From Plenodomus lindquistii (Eukaryota; Ascomycota; Dothideomycetes; Pleosporales; Leptosphaeriaceae): a DNA stretch of 64,000 bases. The position numbers and the translations under genes are program-made. The notes below the pieces were generated by a model that was given only the letters and a program-made list of their open reading frames with translations, was not told where the DNA came from and ran no database searches. This document shows positions 45,589-56,398 of the stretch, in pieces. Positions within the stretch are counted from its first letter, which is position 1; every line of letters starts with the position of its first letter. The stretch is taken from assembly GCA_025504975.1 (NCBI GenBank), contig JANUWI010000017.1, forward strand, positions 310,001 to 374,000. Direction: 5' to 3'.

Positions 45589-46623
45589 ACGTGTGTGCTT
45601 CGGTGACTGTATGAAGTGTTACGAGGATCGTGGGGATGGAAGCGTGTATAATTGCTGTAATTTTCCGTGTGATGCGTGCCCAGCGCCCTGAGTTTGCTGC
45701 GCGTTTATGGCATTATACCCACTCATCGGCCCCGTTAATGGGTGTCCAGAAGCGATATTCTAGGCATTTTTCTCTTCATGTCCCCTACATTGTGTGCACA
45801 ATGAACTTGTCAGTGGCGCCGGAATGCCTGTGATGTGCTGTACGCCTACAGTAGGCATCGTGGGGCACACGTGTGCACTAGCTTCCGTCCCGAATGACGT
45901 GCTCCGCGCAACGGATGTCGAATGCACGCCGAGTCTGGGTACTTGCTGGGCCAAAAGCCATCTCCACAACTCCGCTGCAGCCGGGACTCGGGGAGCAGTT
46001 CAGGACGTCCCAACACCATGCAGATCCTACTCGCTCACACTTGCTAAGAAGTCGAGGGATATGGAGCTCTGAGACTTCGCGCTGAGGTCTGCACAAGCTC
46101 AACGCCCACATGTCAGGGCACTTGCGCAGAATATCAGTAAAAAGCTTGGGTTCACCGGTACACATAGCACCGAAATTAGCGCCTAGATTCCCAAAGAAAC
46201 ACTGAAGCAGCAGTGGCATGATCTAGGCTCACACAAGCCTTCTTTTGCGACGATCCGATGCTGAATTCTTGGGCAAAGTGAGGAATCCGCCTTTGTTGCG
46301 TCCGTGGCTTCTGGAGCTTCGGCTGTGTCGTCAGAAGCAGTGAGCCAAGTCGTCCAGCTCGTCGGATCCCACGCATCTAGCTCGCCCAGAGACGCTGGAC
46401 GAGACTTTGCCATGGAGTGGACGCACTTGGCAGGACAAGTGCTAAATCATTTCTATCATCCTGTCTTTAGCGGCATCGGAGGGAAACTATCGGGGTCTGA
46501 TATGCCTCTTTCATATAAGTATGGACGGACGTGCAATCGAAACCTGACGAGTACGACTGGACTACCCTCCCAACAACTCGCTGATCTTTCAGCAAGATCA
46601 GACCTCAGGGCCAAGCCTACACA
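45589..46623. promoter_or_regulatory. Upstream region of the MFS gene
   Basis: About 1 kb with no supportable gene. A frame open from 46304 into the transporter's second exon is an artefact of its first intron being readable; the proper first exon starts at 46624. Other small frames have no motif. Confidence 0.45.
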
Positions 46624-48384
46624 ATGTCGGACACCAAGGATATCCAGTACGCCGAAGATGAGGCAAATCAGCATCTGCCTACGCGCGACTGGACTGTTGC
46701 AGAGGAGAAGAAGGCAAAGCGAAAGTGAGCAACTCGTGTGCCTAGAACCCTGCATGACGCTGACCTTCTCGTGCTCCAGGTTAGACTTGATCATTATGCC
46801 TCTTCTCACCCTCGGCTTCTTCTGCCTGCAACTTGACCGTGGCAACATCGCCAACGCCATCACAGATGACTTCATGGAAGACATCAACATCACCCAAGAC
46901 GAATTCAATGTTGGACAACAGATGCTGTCCCTCGGCATCGTCCTATTCGAAATACCGGCAAACATGGCTCTGTACCGTGTCGGTCCTGGCGTCTGGCTTA
47001 CACTGCAGCTCTTCCTCTTCGGCACGGTCAGCACGTTTCAGGCGTTCCAAACAAACTACGGCTCCTTCATTGCGACAAGATTTCTGCTGGGCATCACAGA
47101 ATCTGGATTCATTCCCGGTGGGTTGTGGACACTGTCGACTTGGTACACACGTTCAGAGACAGCAAAACGTGTCATGATCTTCTACTTTGGCAATCAATTT
47201 GGTCAAGCTTCGGCTAAGCTACTCGCCTATGGTATCTTGCACATGTGAGCCAAGCGCCCATCTATTTTTGCAAGATCCAGTATGCTTACTGTTGCTAGGC
47301 GTGGAGTTGGCGGCAAGTCGGGTTGGTTCTGGCTCTTTGTACTCATGGGCAGCTTTACAATCCTCAGTGGTGTCATCCTCGGACTCTTCCTGCCCGACTC
47401 CTTCAAGAAGCCTCACCCGACATTCCTCCCCAAGTGGCAGATGTTTACCGACCGCGAATTGTACATCCTCCGTTCTCGCGTCCACATCGACGAGCCTGCT
47501 AAGAGCAGGAAGAAGAAGAAGATTGGGCTTCCAGCTTTCAAGAAAGCGGTAAGTAACCCCATGCTGCTTTGGCACACTTCGCTGACGTAGTAACAGTTCT
47601 CCAACTGGCGCATGTGGTGCCATTTCGCCATCACCTTATGTAATAACGGTCCTCAGCGCGCATTCGATACCTATGCGCCTTCTATCGTACGATCTTTCGG
47701 ATTTGGACAGCTAAGATCTAACGCCATGGCTGCTGTCGGTCTCTTTGTCCAGATCCCTGTGTCCTTCGCGTTCAGTTGGTTTTCAGATCGTTTGTAAGAA
47801 TTCCGCGCTACTCTCTATGATCTGTGACTAATTTGTGGGTATAGTGATCGACGTGGAGAAACTGTCATGGCCGGCTTTAGCTGCCATTTGCTTGGTTACA
47901 TCTTCAACCGTATCTTCACTGAAGTTAACAGCCGTGGCGTGCGCTACTTCGGTGTAGTGTGGACCCAAACCTTTGGAACGTTCTCACATCCGCTCAACAT
48001 TACCTGGATGTCTTTGACTTGCACGGACTCTGAGGAGCGTGCTCTTGCAATGGCGATGTGAGTTGTGCGAAGATTTCTTCTGTTGCTATAAACTGATCGA
48101 CAACTAGGGTCATTATGGGCGCAAACATTGCTGGCATCTACGGTGCGCAAATCTTCCGCCAGGATGACAGCCCTCGATATCGCCGCGCCTTCTCTATTGC
48201 TTGCGCTATTCTCGCTTTTGGTTTGGTCTTGGCAATAGGTCGGTATATTGAAGATAAGATTCGCAGGCGAGGCAAGAAGGCTGCGCTTGAGGAGACGTCA
48301 AGTGATGATGAAAAGATCAATGTGGCGCTTCCGAGCGAGGATCAGCCAGCACCAATCGTTGAAGGACGAAAGGCTTCGATTTGA
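46624..48384 (+). CDS. MFS transporter, Dal5/allantoate permease type
   Basis: Model join(46624..46724,46780..47244,47299..47548,47597..47793,47845..48057,48108..48384), 500 residues, five introns of 48-55 bp, all GT-AG and in phase. It has the 12-span layout of the anion:cation symporter family. The first span starts after a charged end (LDLIIMPLLTLGFFCLQLDRGNIANA), with the DRGNIANA motif characteristic of the Dal5/Tna1/vitamin-transporter branch. The MFS signature in the loop 4-5 region reads RFLLGITESGFIPG, another hallmark, and WYTRSE follows as usual. Substrates in this branch include allantoate, nicotinate, pantothenate and dipeptides, taken up with protons at the plasma membrane. The exact substrate cannot be read from sequence. 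The basic/acidic cytoplasmic C terminus is long. Confidence 0.92.
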
Positions 48385-49464
48385 AGGCAACACAGGTTGT
48401 AAAGCGTTAGTCGATTCACAGACTTGGGTTTTTGTTCCTTGAAATGAAAGGGGTTAGAACTACCTCGGTATAAGTTTACAATCCAAAGCAAGTCTTGATA
48501 CTAGAGTTATTGTAGGCTATGTAATCTAATGTGAGACGAACTTCATGATCACACATCCCTTATCTATTCTAGACCTTTCTTCTATCAGGTAGATACAAGT
48601 GCCGCAAATGGCCTCTACCCATTCATGATTGTGGCGACAAAAACGCGACACGTTGCATCGAGCACATCAGGGACGGACATGGCTGATTGGGGGATAGTAA
48701 AAGCCATCAGAAAGTGGCAGTCACCCCTTGAGCATCCCAATCCTGATCTGGTTCCAGCATCAGAGACTTACGTACGAGAGGATTCCGATGTGTAGTAGAA
48801 GGGAAGTCGAGAGGTGGCGTGTAGACAACCCCTCCACTGCGCAGATGGTGTTCATGACCGCATTGCGATGTTCCGGTGACTGAATAGCTCAAACATCAGG
48901 TTGCAAGGTAGGTCTACGATGGAAGATGTCTTCTATTAGGATTTTTATCGTACCCTGATCTTAAGTTCAAGTAGTTAGTCATGCACACGTGTGTTTGCAT
49001 CCAGTCGGTAGGAACTCGCAGGTGCTCGCATCTTGCACACCATTGGCGAGGCTATAAGATACATAGGACTAAAAGGGATCATTCAGGGTCTATGCTCTCT
49101 CGATACGGATCCCATCTGTCAGTTTCAGTGCAATCAGTAGCCGACCGATTGCTGCTCTCTCACCTTCAGCACGTAACCCAATCCTGGGTGAAGCTTCGAG
49201 CTAGCGCAGCTTAAGTGCCCTCGCTTTCAGAGGATTAAAATACTCGGCCTCTCTTCAGCGTTTCAATCCTCCCACCGACAACCGCGTTTTATCCGCCACT
49301 CTGCTGTAGGTAGGTCCTTTCACTGCCATCCCCCCTTCAAGAACTCCGGGGCTGCCAACCCCGCGAGCCTCTCACTTCCACACCGTCAAAAACCCCAGCA
49401 CAGATATATCACACAACCCCAGCCTCATTGATGCTCACTGTGCAGGAAACTACAGCGCGACTGT
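48385..49464. promoter_or_regulatory. Upstream region with likely 5' UTR intron
   Basis: No gene is visible. From about 49250 the sequence becomes pyrimidine-rich. A donor-like GTAGGT near 49307-49316 and an acceptor GTGCAG at 49440-49445 could bound a 5' UTR intron of about 130 bases, which would remove the out-of-frame ATG at 49432 and make 49465 the first ATG of the mRNA. Confidence 0.4.
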
Positions 49465-51389
49465 ATGAACCTACAGTCCCCAGAGTATTTGGGTCGCCTG
49501 TCCAGTCCAGAGTTCGACTTTGGTAACAGGCCTGCTCAGAAAAAAGCAGCTCCACGGCAATCAAACTCGTCAGATCATACATATCAGGTACCTGCGCCAC
49601 GATCGATCGCTGCTCGCAGTGAGATCTCGCGTCGTCGGTCACCACTGCCGGTCAGCGAGAGCTTGGAACCCATACCGCTTCTGCATACCAATCGACGACA
49701 GCGGTATCTAGAGGTAAGCCTACCCTTTATCTATTACTTCCAGTGCAGAATAACAACCGCTCCTAGTTGAACATGGACTTTGACTCCTTCCCTCCTCCCA
49801 AGGAGCGCATGCCCCCAAAGGACCACACTGTCATCCGACTGTCCTCCTCCTCTCCGCCCACCATCCAGATCCGCCAAGAGTCCAGCTCTGACGACGCACC
49901 CATCATGTCTTCACGCAGGCCTATCAAGCGCGATACCAGCCCTCCACCTCGTGATCGTGAGCGCCGCCACGTTGCCAATGAACCCAACTACCGCGAGCGC
50001 CCCGTCCCTGGCGGCAGCAGTAAGAAGCCCTCGAAACCCGCCATCAAGAAGAACGGAAAGCCTTACAAGAAACCCGGTCCCCAGCCCTGGGCCGCAAAGC
50101 CCATCATGAAGAACGATATGGTAGCCAAAAAAGCAGTCATCCGCGAGATCGAGGGCTACTGGGGCAAAGGCTTCATCCGCGCCTTCATCCCCAAAGTCCA
50201 CCGTCCGCTCGTAAAACGCGGTACACAGGGCAAGAAAGCCATGTTCCGCGCCCACGAGACTGATCCAAAGAAGTGGCTTCCCAGCGTCCTCAAGGCTATC
50301 CTCATGATTGCCAAGCTGACCAACAACAAGAAGTGGCTGAAGGATGCCATGAATGACGTTGTGCGGTACCGCATCAAGAACACGGGAAATCGGAAGCCGC
50401 AGCTTGTTACTACGGATTTCGATGTCATTGAGGATATGTTGGTCAAGGATTGGGCGGTCGACTATGCGTTTGAGATTCGGTACAAGCATCTTCTTGTTCA
50501 TCGAAAGGACCAGCAGGAGACGGATGAAGATATCGATCATATCTTGCAGGTCGCTGATGACGAGGACGAGGAGGGCAGTGATGGCGGGGTTGATGACAAT
50601 GACGACGATGATATGAGTGAGCAGGATGATGCTGCAGAGAGACATCATGACGAGGAAGAGGAGGAGGAGTTTGAACGAGGATATGGTGGCATCTCGAATA
50701 AGTATCAACAGTCGAGTGGATATACAAAGGGGGATCGACACACGCCAGTTGCCACTCCGCGTCAGCAAGCCAAAGAGGAGAAGATATCAAAGAGCACCCG
50801 CATAAAGTCTGAACCCACCTCTCCCCCACCGATGGATCGCTCGCATCGGGAGCGAAACTCGTACATGCATGGCACGCCCATGCCTGGCTACGGCGGTCCA
50901 CAGATGAATCCCTGGGGCAATCCGATGCCACTTCCCTACGGAGGCTATAGCGGGTTTCACGGATATCCTGGCTTCCCTGGCTACGGCGGTCCCCAGTTCC
51001 CCAGTAGGGGTGGACGTCAGGGCTCCCAGCACCCCAACCCCTATGGCATGTACCCACCTCCGCATCACATGACGCCAATGCCTGGAAACCCTTACCAGCA
51101 GCCTCCCTTTGGCGGTAATCAGATGGGTCCAGGTAGTTATCAGACGGATGGCTCAGTGTCAGTACCCGGTGGTCGACAAGGCAGTATGCGCCCAAAGATC
51201 AAGCGCGAGTCGCCTGGCTTTGATGAACCAATCCTGTCGGTCGATGAAATCAACGGCCCACAGCAGAGCATGGGCGGTGGAGCAATTGAGGAAGAAGAAG
51301 ATATTGATGAGGAGCTAGAGACTGCGGAGCTGGAGTTGAAGCTTGCAAAGCTGAGGGCGAAGAAGGCTGCTCAGAAGAAAGGGCGATAG
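49465..51389 (+). CDS. Unknown basic/acidic nuclear-type protein
   Basis: Model join(49465..49713,49767..51389), 623 residues; the 53-bp intron (donor GTAAGC, acceptor CTAG) is phase 0. The start at 49465 precedes an in-frame first exon. The N-terminal third is Ser/Pro/Arg-rich and then very basic (KKPSKPAIKKNGKPYKK). A compact central domain at about residues 180-290 (REIEGYWGKGFIRAFIP...KKWLPSVLKAILMIA...NNKKWLKDAMNDVV) is the only ordered-looking part and is predicted helical. After it come a Glu/Asp stretch, a Gly/Pro/Met/Tyr-rich low-complexity region, and a final short charged coiled coil. No enzyme motif is present. The composition suggests a nuclear DNA- or RNA-associated protein. I do not recognise the family. 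Confidence 0.8.
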
Positions 51390-52145
51390 GTGTGTGAAAG
51401 CGTTATCTCCAGATGTTGACTGAAGGCTAATTCTTGACAGATGATATCGGATCCTATGGCTGACTAGCACTATTACTCTGATCGCGACTGGGAATAGAGT
51501 TCAATCGATGCTGGTCGCTAGCCGGGGTCGTTCAAGTTTGGGTATTTTTTGGACAGCAATGAGCTCTGCCTGAATCGGACTGCGTTTACCTGGTCTTCCT
51601 TTCACAGCGCTGTGGTATGCCGACCAGCTGCCAGAGATAAGCAGATATTTAGTGCGGAATAATCGCATGGGGGTCGAGCTGAGAGAAGTTGGTATTTGCC
51701 TGGCTTTGGAGGTACACTAAATTCTACTCATCCCGTTCTCCCTCCTAGTAAACGTTTGAACTGTGCGTGATCACTGGGTGGTGAAGTATGTTTTCACATG
51801 TCTGGCAATGCTGATCTCTGATGAAGTCCTCGTTGAAGAGCACATTTGGCAAAGCATGCGATGTTATTGCGGCGAGATCGCAGTTGGTGGTGAGAAGTGA
51901 GTGTGCACCAGAGCAAATTAGCATGTACCCAACCTGTAGCTCAGCTCTGGGTGGGTTGATCATTCGCAACGACTGTTGAACGAAACCCAGCAGTTGGTGC
52001 CTACAGCAGTGCTGGGTCATGCTAACACGCATCATGGGTTTATTACCCATCACCAGTGCACCAGTGCTAAAAGAAGGAGTTCTTTGACATCTATCTACAA
52101 TTCACAACACACATGCGTCTGTCCATCCCGCTCTCCATCCGTGCT
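51390..52145. other. Convergent 3' intergenic region
   Basis: This is the interval between the stop of the basic/acidic protein and the stop of MET10. It should carry both 3' UTRs. No other feature is seen. Confidence 0.5.
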
Positions 52146-55100
52146 CTAGTACACCTCGAGAACATACCTCCCGTCATCCTTTAACTTCTCAATTTCCTTG
52201 CGTGAATCCACCTTCCTCGCGCCTGGGTTCTTCGTCTTGTGCTCAACCTCGATGGCCTCCTGCAGCACCTCCGTAACATCAGGAACAGGCCACGTCGGTC
52301 CACACAGGTAGAAGCTTCCCTCCTTCTCGAGGTACGCTTGCCTGATATCGGTGAGAGTCTCCCGCATGCGATCCTGGATGTAAATCTTCTGCGGCTGGTC
52401 ACGCGAAAAGGCGCGACCGAGAAGCGTGATGATACCAGCGTCTTGGTAGGCTTCCCATTCCTCGCCGAAGAGGTACTCTTCACGCTGGGTACGGGAACCC
52501 ATATATAGCAGGACCTCGCCAATCTCGTGACCCTGTTGTTTCTGGTAGGCGCGCTCTTGGACAAAGGCGCGGAAGGGTGCGAGACCGGTTCCAAGACCTG
52601 CCATAATGATGGGCGCGGTGGTCTTGGGGGGGAGTTTCATGACGGAAGGTTTGACGGAGACAGTAACAGGAGAGCCAACCTTGAGTGCGTTGAGGTAGCG
52701 GGTAGCTTGGCCGAAGCGGTCACGGCCCTTGGGGTCGACCCAATTCACAGTGACGATGAGGAGAGCGACAGAGTTGGGTGTGACGTTCTGGGCAGAGGCG
52801 ATGGAGTACTCGCGGCGCTTCATTGGGTCGACAATGCGGACAATGTCGTGGAATGAGGGGTGAGCAGAAGGAAACTCTAGGAGGATGTCGGCATAGGTGA
52901 CGGTGTCGACTTCAGCACGACGTTTGAACTCCGAAGCGCCCTCGGCACTGAGGAGCTGAAGCAATTCGCGCTTCTCGCGCTCGTCATCGGCAAACTCCGC
53001 AAGTGCTTCGTAGAAACGCTTCGGTGGGCGACCGAAGATGTCCACGTTCTGCATCAGCGACTGGTACACAGTGCGGTTGACCAGAACATTAGGATCCTCG
53101 CGAGATGGCACCTCGACAATCTCGTCAGCGTTGAGTCCATACCACTTGATGAACTCTTCGACCTGCTCCTTGTCATTCTCAGCATGAATACCAAGAGCCT
53201 CGCCAATAGCGTAAGTAACGCCAGAGTCACCAAGATCGAACTCGATGTGGAAGATGTTACGGTTGTAAGTCTCTGGTGTAAGACGACGGCGCTCCTTGAC
53301 GGTGACAATGCTAGTCTTGAAGCCAAGATCGGGGCGGACCTGGTTGGCGGTACCAAAGGCCTCCTTAAAGGCAAAACCCTTGGCAGCAATCTGCCAGTCC
53401 TTGAGGAGCGTAGGCGATTCAGGTTCGATACGGTCGAAGGGAGCAAAGCTGTTGACGTTGAGATCAGAAGGAAGGCGGATGGGCTCAACGTCTTCCTCAA
53501 CAGTGGCCCACGCGGCGGGTACCTCGACCTCACGAAGCGCACTCTCCAATTGTTGGGAGAGCTTTTCGAGAAGCTCGGGGCTACCATTGATGGTGGCCAG
53601 CTTGGAAAGACCGGAGCTCAACAGATCTTCGCGGGCGACCTTGAGGAAGGCCAGCTGAGTAAGGTACGTCTCAAGAGTGGCATCTTCAGCAACAGTCTCG
53701 GAGAGCGCAGGGTCATAGACGAAAAGACCAACGTCCTGATCGACGAGCGCCTTGCGGAAAGCTGGCGAGAGCTTCTTCTCGAGGTCTTCGTCCTTGACAC
53801 CCGGAAGCTTGACGATAAGCGAGCCATCTGGCTTGAGGCTGTTCAGGACATTGAACTCCTGTAGGATACTCAGATCACCAACGAAAACAAGATCGGCTTG
53901 CTCAACCGAGTAGGGTGCCTCGATGGTATAGTCAGCGTTGCGGATATCTGTGCGAGTAACGCCACCACGGACAAGGTTGTCGTGACCATTGCGAACGAAG
54001 ACGTTCTTGGCAGAGTCTGTGGACAGCAGCTTGCCGACAACACCCGGGGCGTTCGAAGCAGGCGATTCGTCCAAGTCCCAGAAAGTGTATTGCTTGACAT
54101 CGGCTGTGTTGAGAATGTCGACGTGGGAGCGCACCTCGGCCTGTGTCTTTTCGGCGTAGATCTGACGGAAGACATCGAGGATGTTGCTCGGGGTCCAGAC
54201 TTGCTCGCGGGAGTACTTGACGTCTGAGACTTCAACTTGGCGGTCGAAGGCGAATTGGGTTGCGGCTAACACATCGGCGTAGAGTGTGGAGAACTCTGCA
54301 GCATCGAGGACTGCGGCCTCGTCCTTGACCTGGCCAAGCACGGCAATGTGGCGAGCACTCTTAGGAAGGGCTTCGAGGAACGCCTCCTCAACGAAAGGTC
54401 GGTAGACGCGAACGTTGATAACACCGACTTTGTCGCCGTCGCGAGACAGAGCGTTGGCGACTTGGGCCGTCAGCGATGCCTCCACGGTGCCAAAGACAAC
54501 GAGCACGCTCTCAGGCTGCTCGTGGCCGTAGTAGTCGAAGAGCTTGTAGTCCTCGCCAAGCTCGTCGTTGAAGGCTTGGAGCAGACGCAGCACGCGCCCG
54601 GCAGGGTCCGAGTGCTTCTTGTCGACCTCCGAGACAGCCTTCAGGACGGCCTCGTAGCTGTTGTAGAGCCTGCTCTGGTCCAGCGTGTCCACCAGGCGGG
54701 CGGTCTCGCGGCCAACGCTGATTCCGTCGTATGTGTGAATGGTGGGGACGACGCTCGAGAGCAGAGTGGCGAAGAGCGACATGTGCTGTGCCTCGAAGAC
54801 GGACGGGCTGCAGACAAGGCCCAGGCCCAGGTCCTCGGCAAGGGTGAGAGACGAGACATAGTCGGAGACGAGGCCGGCGTCGGAGCTAGCAGAGTAGTCG
54901 ACGGCGGCAATGTGGGCCGTCAGCGGATTGGCAACCGAATAGAGCGCCGAGAGCTGGTCGAGGGAGGCGCGGAGGTAGGCGAGGGTCGAGGACGAGGCGA
55001 TGATGGCCTGGGGGATGTGGCGCTTCTTCAGGTCAAAGTCCTTGGAGAACAGGTAGCCCAGGGCAATGGCTCCTGCGCCGGTCCGCGTCTCGAGCGAAGT

Positions 55101-55451
55101 GACGCCCGTCTGCTGGCCAAACGCATTCTTCTCGCCCTGCTCTTGCCAGTGCTTGACGGCCACGTCCAGGTCGAACGACTCGGCCGAGTAGGCAAAGATC
55201 TTGTCCGAGAGCGCATAGGCGACCTGCTGCACCAGAGTCTGCGCTGTGAGGTAGGTTGGGCCGCTGATGGACTCGAGGGCGAGGTCCTGGCCAAAGGGAA
55301 GGCTGGACGACTTCTTCTCAAACTGCTTGGGCGCCGTCTGCTCCGCGCCAGGGCCAGCGGATGCCGCTTGTTGGAAATGCATACTGAAGGTGAGGTCTGC
55401 ACTCGTTTCACAAAGGTGAGAGCTGGTGGGACTCTCCTTGACAGTTGACAC
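52146..55451 (-). CDS. MET10: Sulfite reductase flavoprotein subunit (MET10)
   Basis: Single exon, 1,101 residues; an internal start at 55382 (residue 24) is possible and closer to the family's usual N terminus. This is the alpha subunit of NADPH-sulfite reductase, which passes electrons from NADPH to the siroheme beta subunit to reduce sulfite to sulfide for cysteine and methionine synthesis. The first about 600 residues form the pyruvate:ferredoxin-oxidoreductase-like domains of fungal Met10 (GAGAIALGYLFSK motif near 125). The C-terminal third has the FAD/NADPH reductase fold: YNRNIFHIEFDL, RREYSIASA for FAD, GLGTGLAPFRAF for NADPH, FYLCGPTWPVPDV, and the conserved end RYVLEVY. Cytosolic. 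Confident assignment: all landmarks of yeast Met10 are present in order. Confidence 0.96.
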   Translation of the reverse strand: MSTVKESPTSSHLCETSADLTFSMHFQQAASAGPGAEQTAPKQFEKKSSSLPFGQDLALESISGPTYLTAQTLVQQVAYALSDKIFAYSAESFDLDVAVKHWQEQGEKNAFGQQTGVTSLETRTGAGAIALGYLFSKDFDLKKRHIPQAIIASSSTLAYLRASLDQLSALYSVANPLTAHIAAVDYSASSDAGLVSDYVSSLTLAEDLGLGLVCSPSVFEAQHMSLFATLLSSVVPTIHTYDGISVGRETARLVDTLDQSRLYNSYEAVLKAVSEVDKKHSDPAGRVLRLLQAFNDELGEDYKLFDYYGHEQPESVLVVFGTVEASLTAQVANALSRDGDKVGVINVRVYRPFVEEAFLEALPKSARHIAVLGQVKDEAAVLDAAEFSTLYADVLAATQFAFDRQVEVSDVKYSREQVWTPSNILDVFRQIYAEKTQAEVRSHVDILNTADVKQYTFWDLDESPASNAPGVVGKLLSTDSAKNVFVRNGHDNLVRGGVTRTDIRNADYTIEAPYSVEQADLVFVGDLSILQEFNVLNSLKPDGSLIVKLPGVKDEDLEKKLSPAFRKALVDQDVGLFVYDPALSETVAEDATLETYLTQLAFLKVAREDLLSSGLSKLATINGSPELLEKLSQQLESALREVEVPAAWATVEEDVEPIRLPSDLNVNSFAPFDRIEPESPTLLKDWQIAAKGFAFKEAFGTANQVRPDLGFKTSIVTVKERRRLTPETYNRNIFHIEFDLGDSGVTYAIGEALGIHAENDKEQVEEFIKWYGLNADEIVEVPSREDPNVLVNRTVYQSLMQNVDIFGRPPKRFYEALAEFADDEREKRELLQLLSAEGASEFKRRAEVDTVTYADILLEFPSAHPSFHDIVRIVDPMKRREYSIASAQNVTPNSVALLIVTVNWVDPKGRDRFGQATRYLNALKVGSPVTVSVKPSVMKLPPKTTAPIIMAGLGTGLAPFRAFVQERAYQKQQGHEIGEVLLYMGSRTQREEYLFGEEWEAYQDAGIITLLGRAFSRDQPQKIYIQDRMRETLTDIRQAYLEKEGSFYLCGPTWPVPDVTEVLQEAIEVEHKTKNPGARKVDSRKEIEKLKDDGRYVLEVY

Positions 55452-56173
55452 GGGGAGGCCTGGGGAGTAAGTCGTGTGCTAGAGAGGGCGCCTCTTTACA
55501 GAACACACAAAAGTGCTGAGGAATGTTTCGCCCCATGTCGTCGCCATGATTGGCCTATTCACTCCTTCACTCGGGCGATACATTGCGAATTGCGGTCCAT
55601 CGCGGTCGCGTCCAGAAAAGCAGAACTAGCGTGTATTGCGTGATTCTTTGCCAAGACGGGCGGTCATCTCTCGGATCTAGTGTCGAGCTCGGAGATCTAC
55701 TCCACTCTCCTCACTCGAGTGTTGGAGTTCCAAGCTTCCCCACTACACCGTGACAGTACTCAAAAAGACTCCCTGGCCCAAATGACGACCGAGTTGCCCT
55801 CCAACTATCTCTGGACCGCCTCCGGCCAGTGAACCTAACATTAGCCATACGACGAGACAAGACTACCAGGGGCGACGATTTTACTACACTCCTCAAGGAC
55901 ATTGAAATGGACAAAACACCGACCACACTTTATGCAAAAGAGCCAAGGCATCTCAAGAAAAACCCTGAATTGGTATCACAAACTAGCAAAGCTCAAATGC
56001 TGAAAACTCCCCTTGAATGCCCGCTCAATGCTTTCCCAACTCTCTCTCTCTCTCTCTCAATCATCCCATCTGATATTCAGAATCAACTGCGCAACCTCCT
56101 CACTGCTCAACTGGCTCCTTTGCTTCTTCGCCCCAATAATCTTCCCATTCCGCTCTCCTTCCACCAGATAGAG
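55452..56173. promoter_or_regulatory. MET10 promoter region and downstream gap
   Basis: This region holds the promoter of MET10 and the 3' flank of the small minus-strand gene. A plus-strand frame at 55829-56209 has no motif. It contains the TC repeat at 56041-56058. Confidence 0.4.
56041..56058 (+). repeat. (TC)x9 dinucleotide repeat
   Basis: Nine perfect TC copies lie in the intergenic region. Confidence 0.9.
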
Positions 56174-56398
56174 TCACATCTTTCCGTTGAACCACCAGGC
56201 AGCGCCTAATGGCCAGCCGAGAACCACGGCGTAGAAGGGAACAATGGCAGTGCTGGTCTTGATGACACGCTTGCCGAGATCACTGGCGCGCCATGAGTGC
56301 GGTTGCATGGAGACGGGGTTGCGAGCGAAGGGATGGGGTTCTGTGAGGTGTTTGGCGGCGCTGCGGAACATGGTGCGCATCTGTGTTGCTGAGACCAT
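56174..56398 (-). CDS. Small one-TM protein, probably mitochondrial
   Basis: 74 residues, single exon. The N-terminal half is basic, has Ser/Thr and lacks acidic residues apart from one Glu, like a mitochondrial presequence (MRTMFRSAAKHL), and is followed by HPFARNP. One hydrophobic span (about 49-69, STAIVPFYAVVLGWPLGAAW) ends in a short WFNGKM tail. This pattern is typical of small supernumerary subunits of respiratory complexes or ATP synthase, but I cannot match it to a specific one. It is well-formed and shows biased composition, so I regard it as real. It could also be a small assembly factor. Confidence 0.6.
   Translation of the reverse strand: MVSATQMRTMFRSAAKHLTEPHPFARNPVSMQPHSWRASDLGKRVIKTSTAIVPFYAVVLGWPLGAAWWFNGKM

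Noticed and set aside
46304..46723. In-frame upstream extension of the MFS transporter
   Set aside because: The extension has no transporter-like features; the ATG at 46624 with a canonical first intron gives the expected charged N terminus.
54348..55448. Open frame of 366 codons on the plus strand
   Set aside because: It lies exactly antisense to MET10, whose protein is unmistakable; the frame is an antisense shadow from biased codon use.
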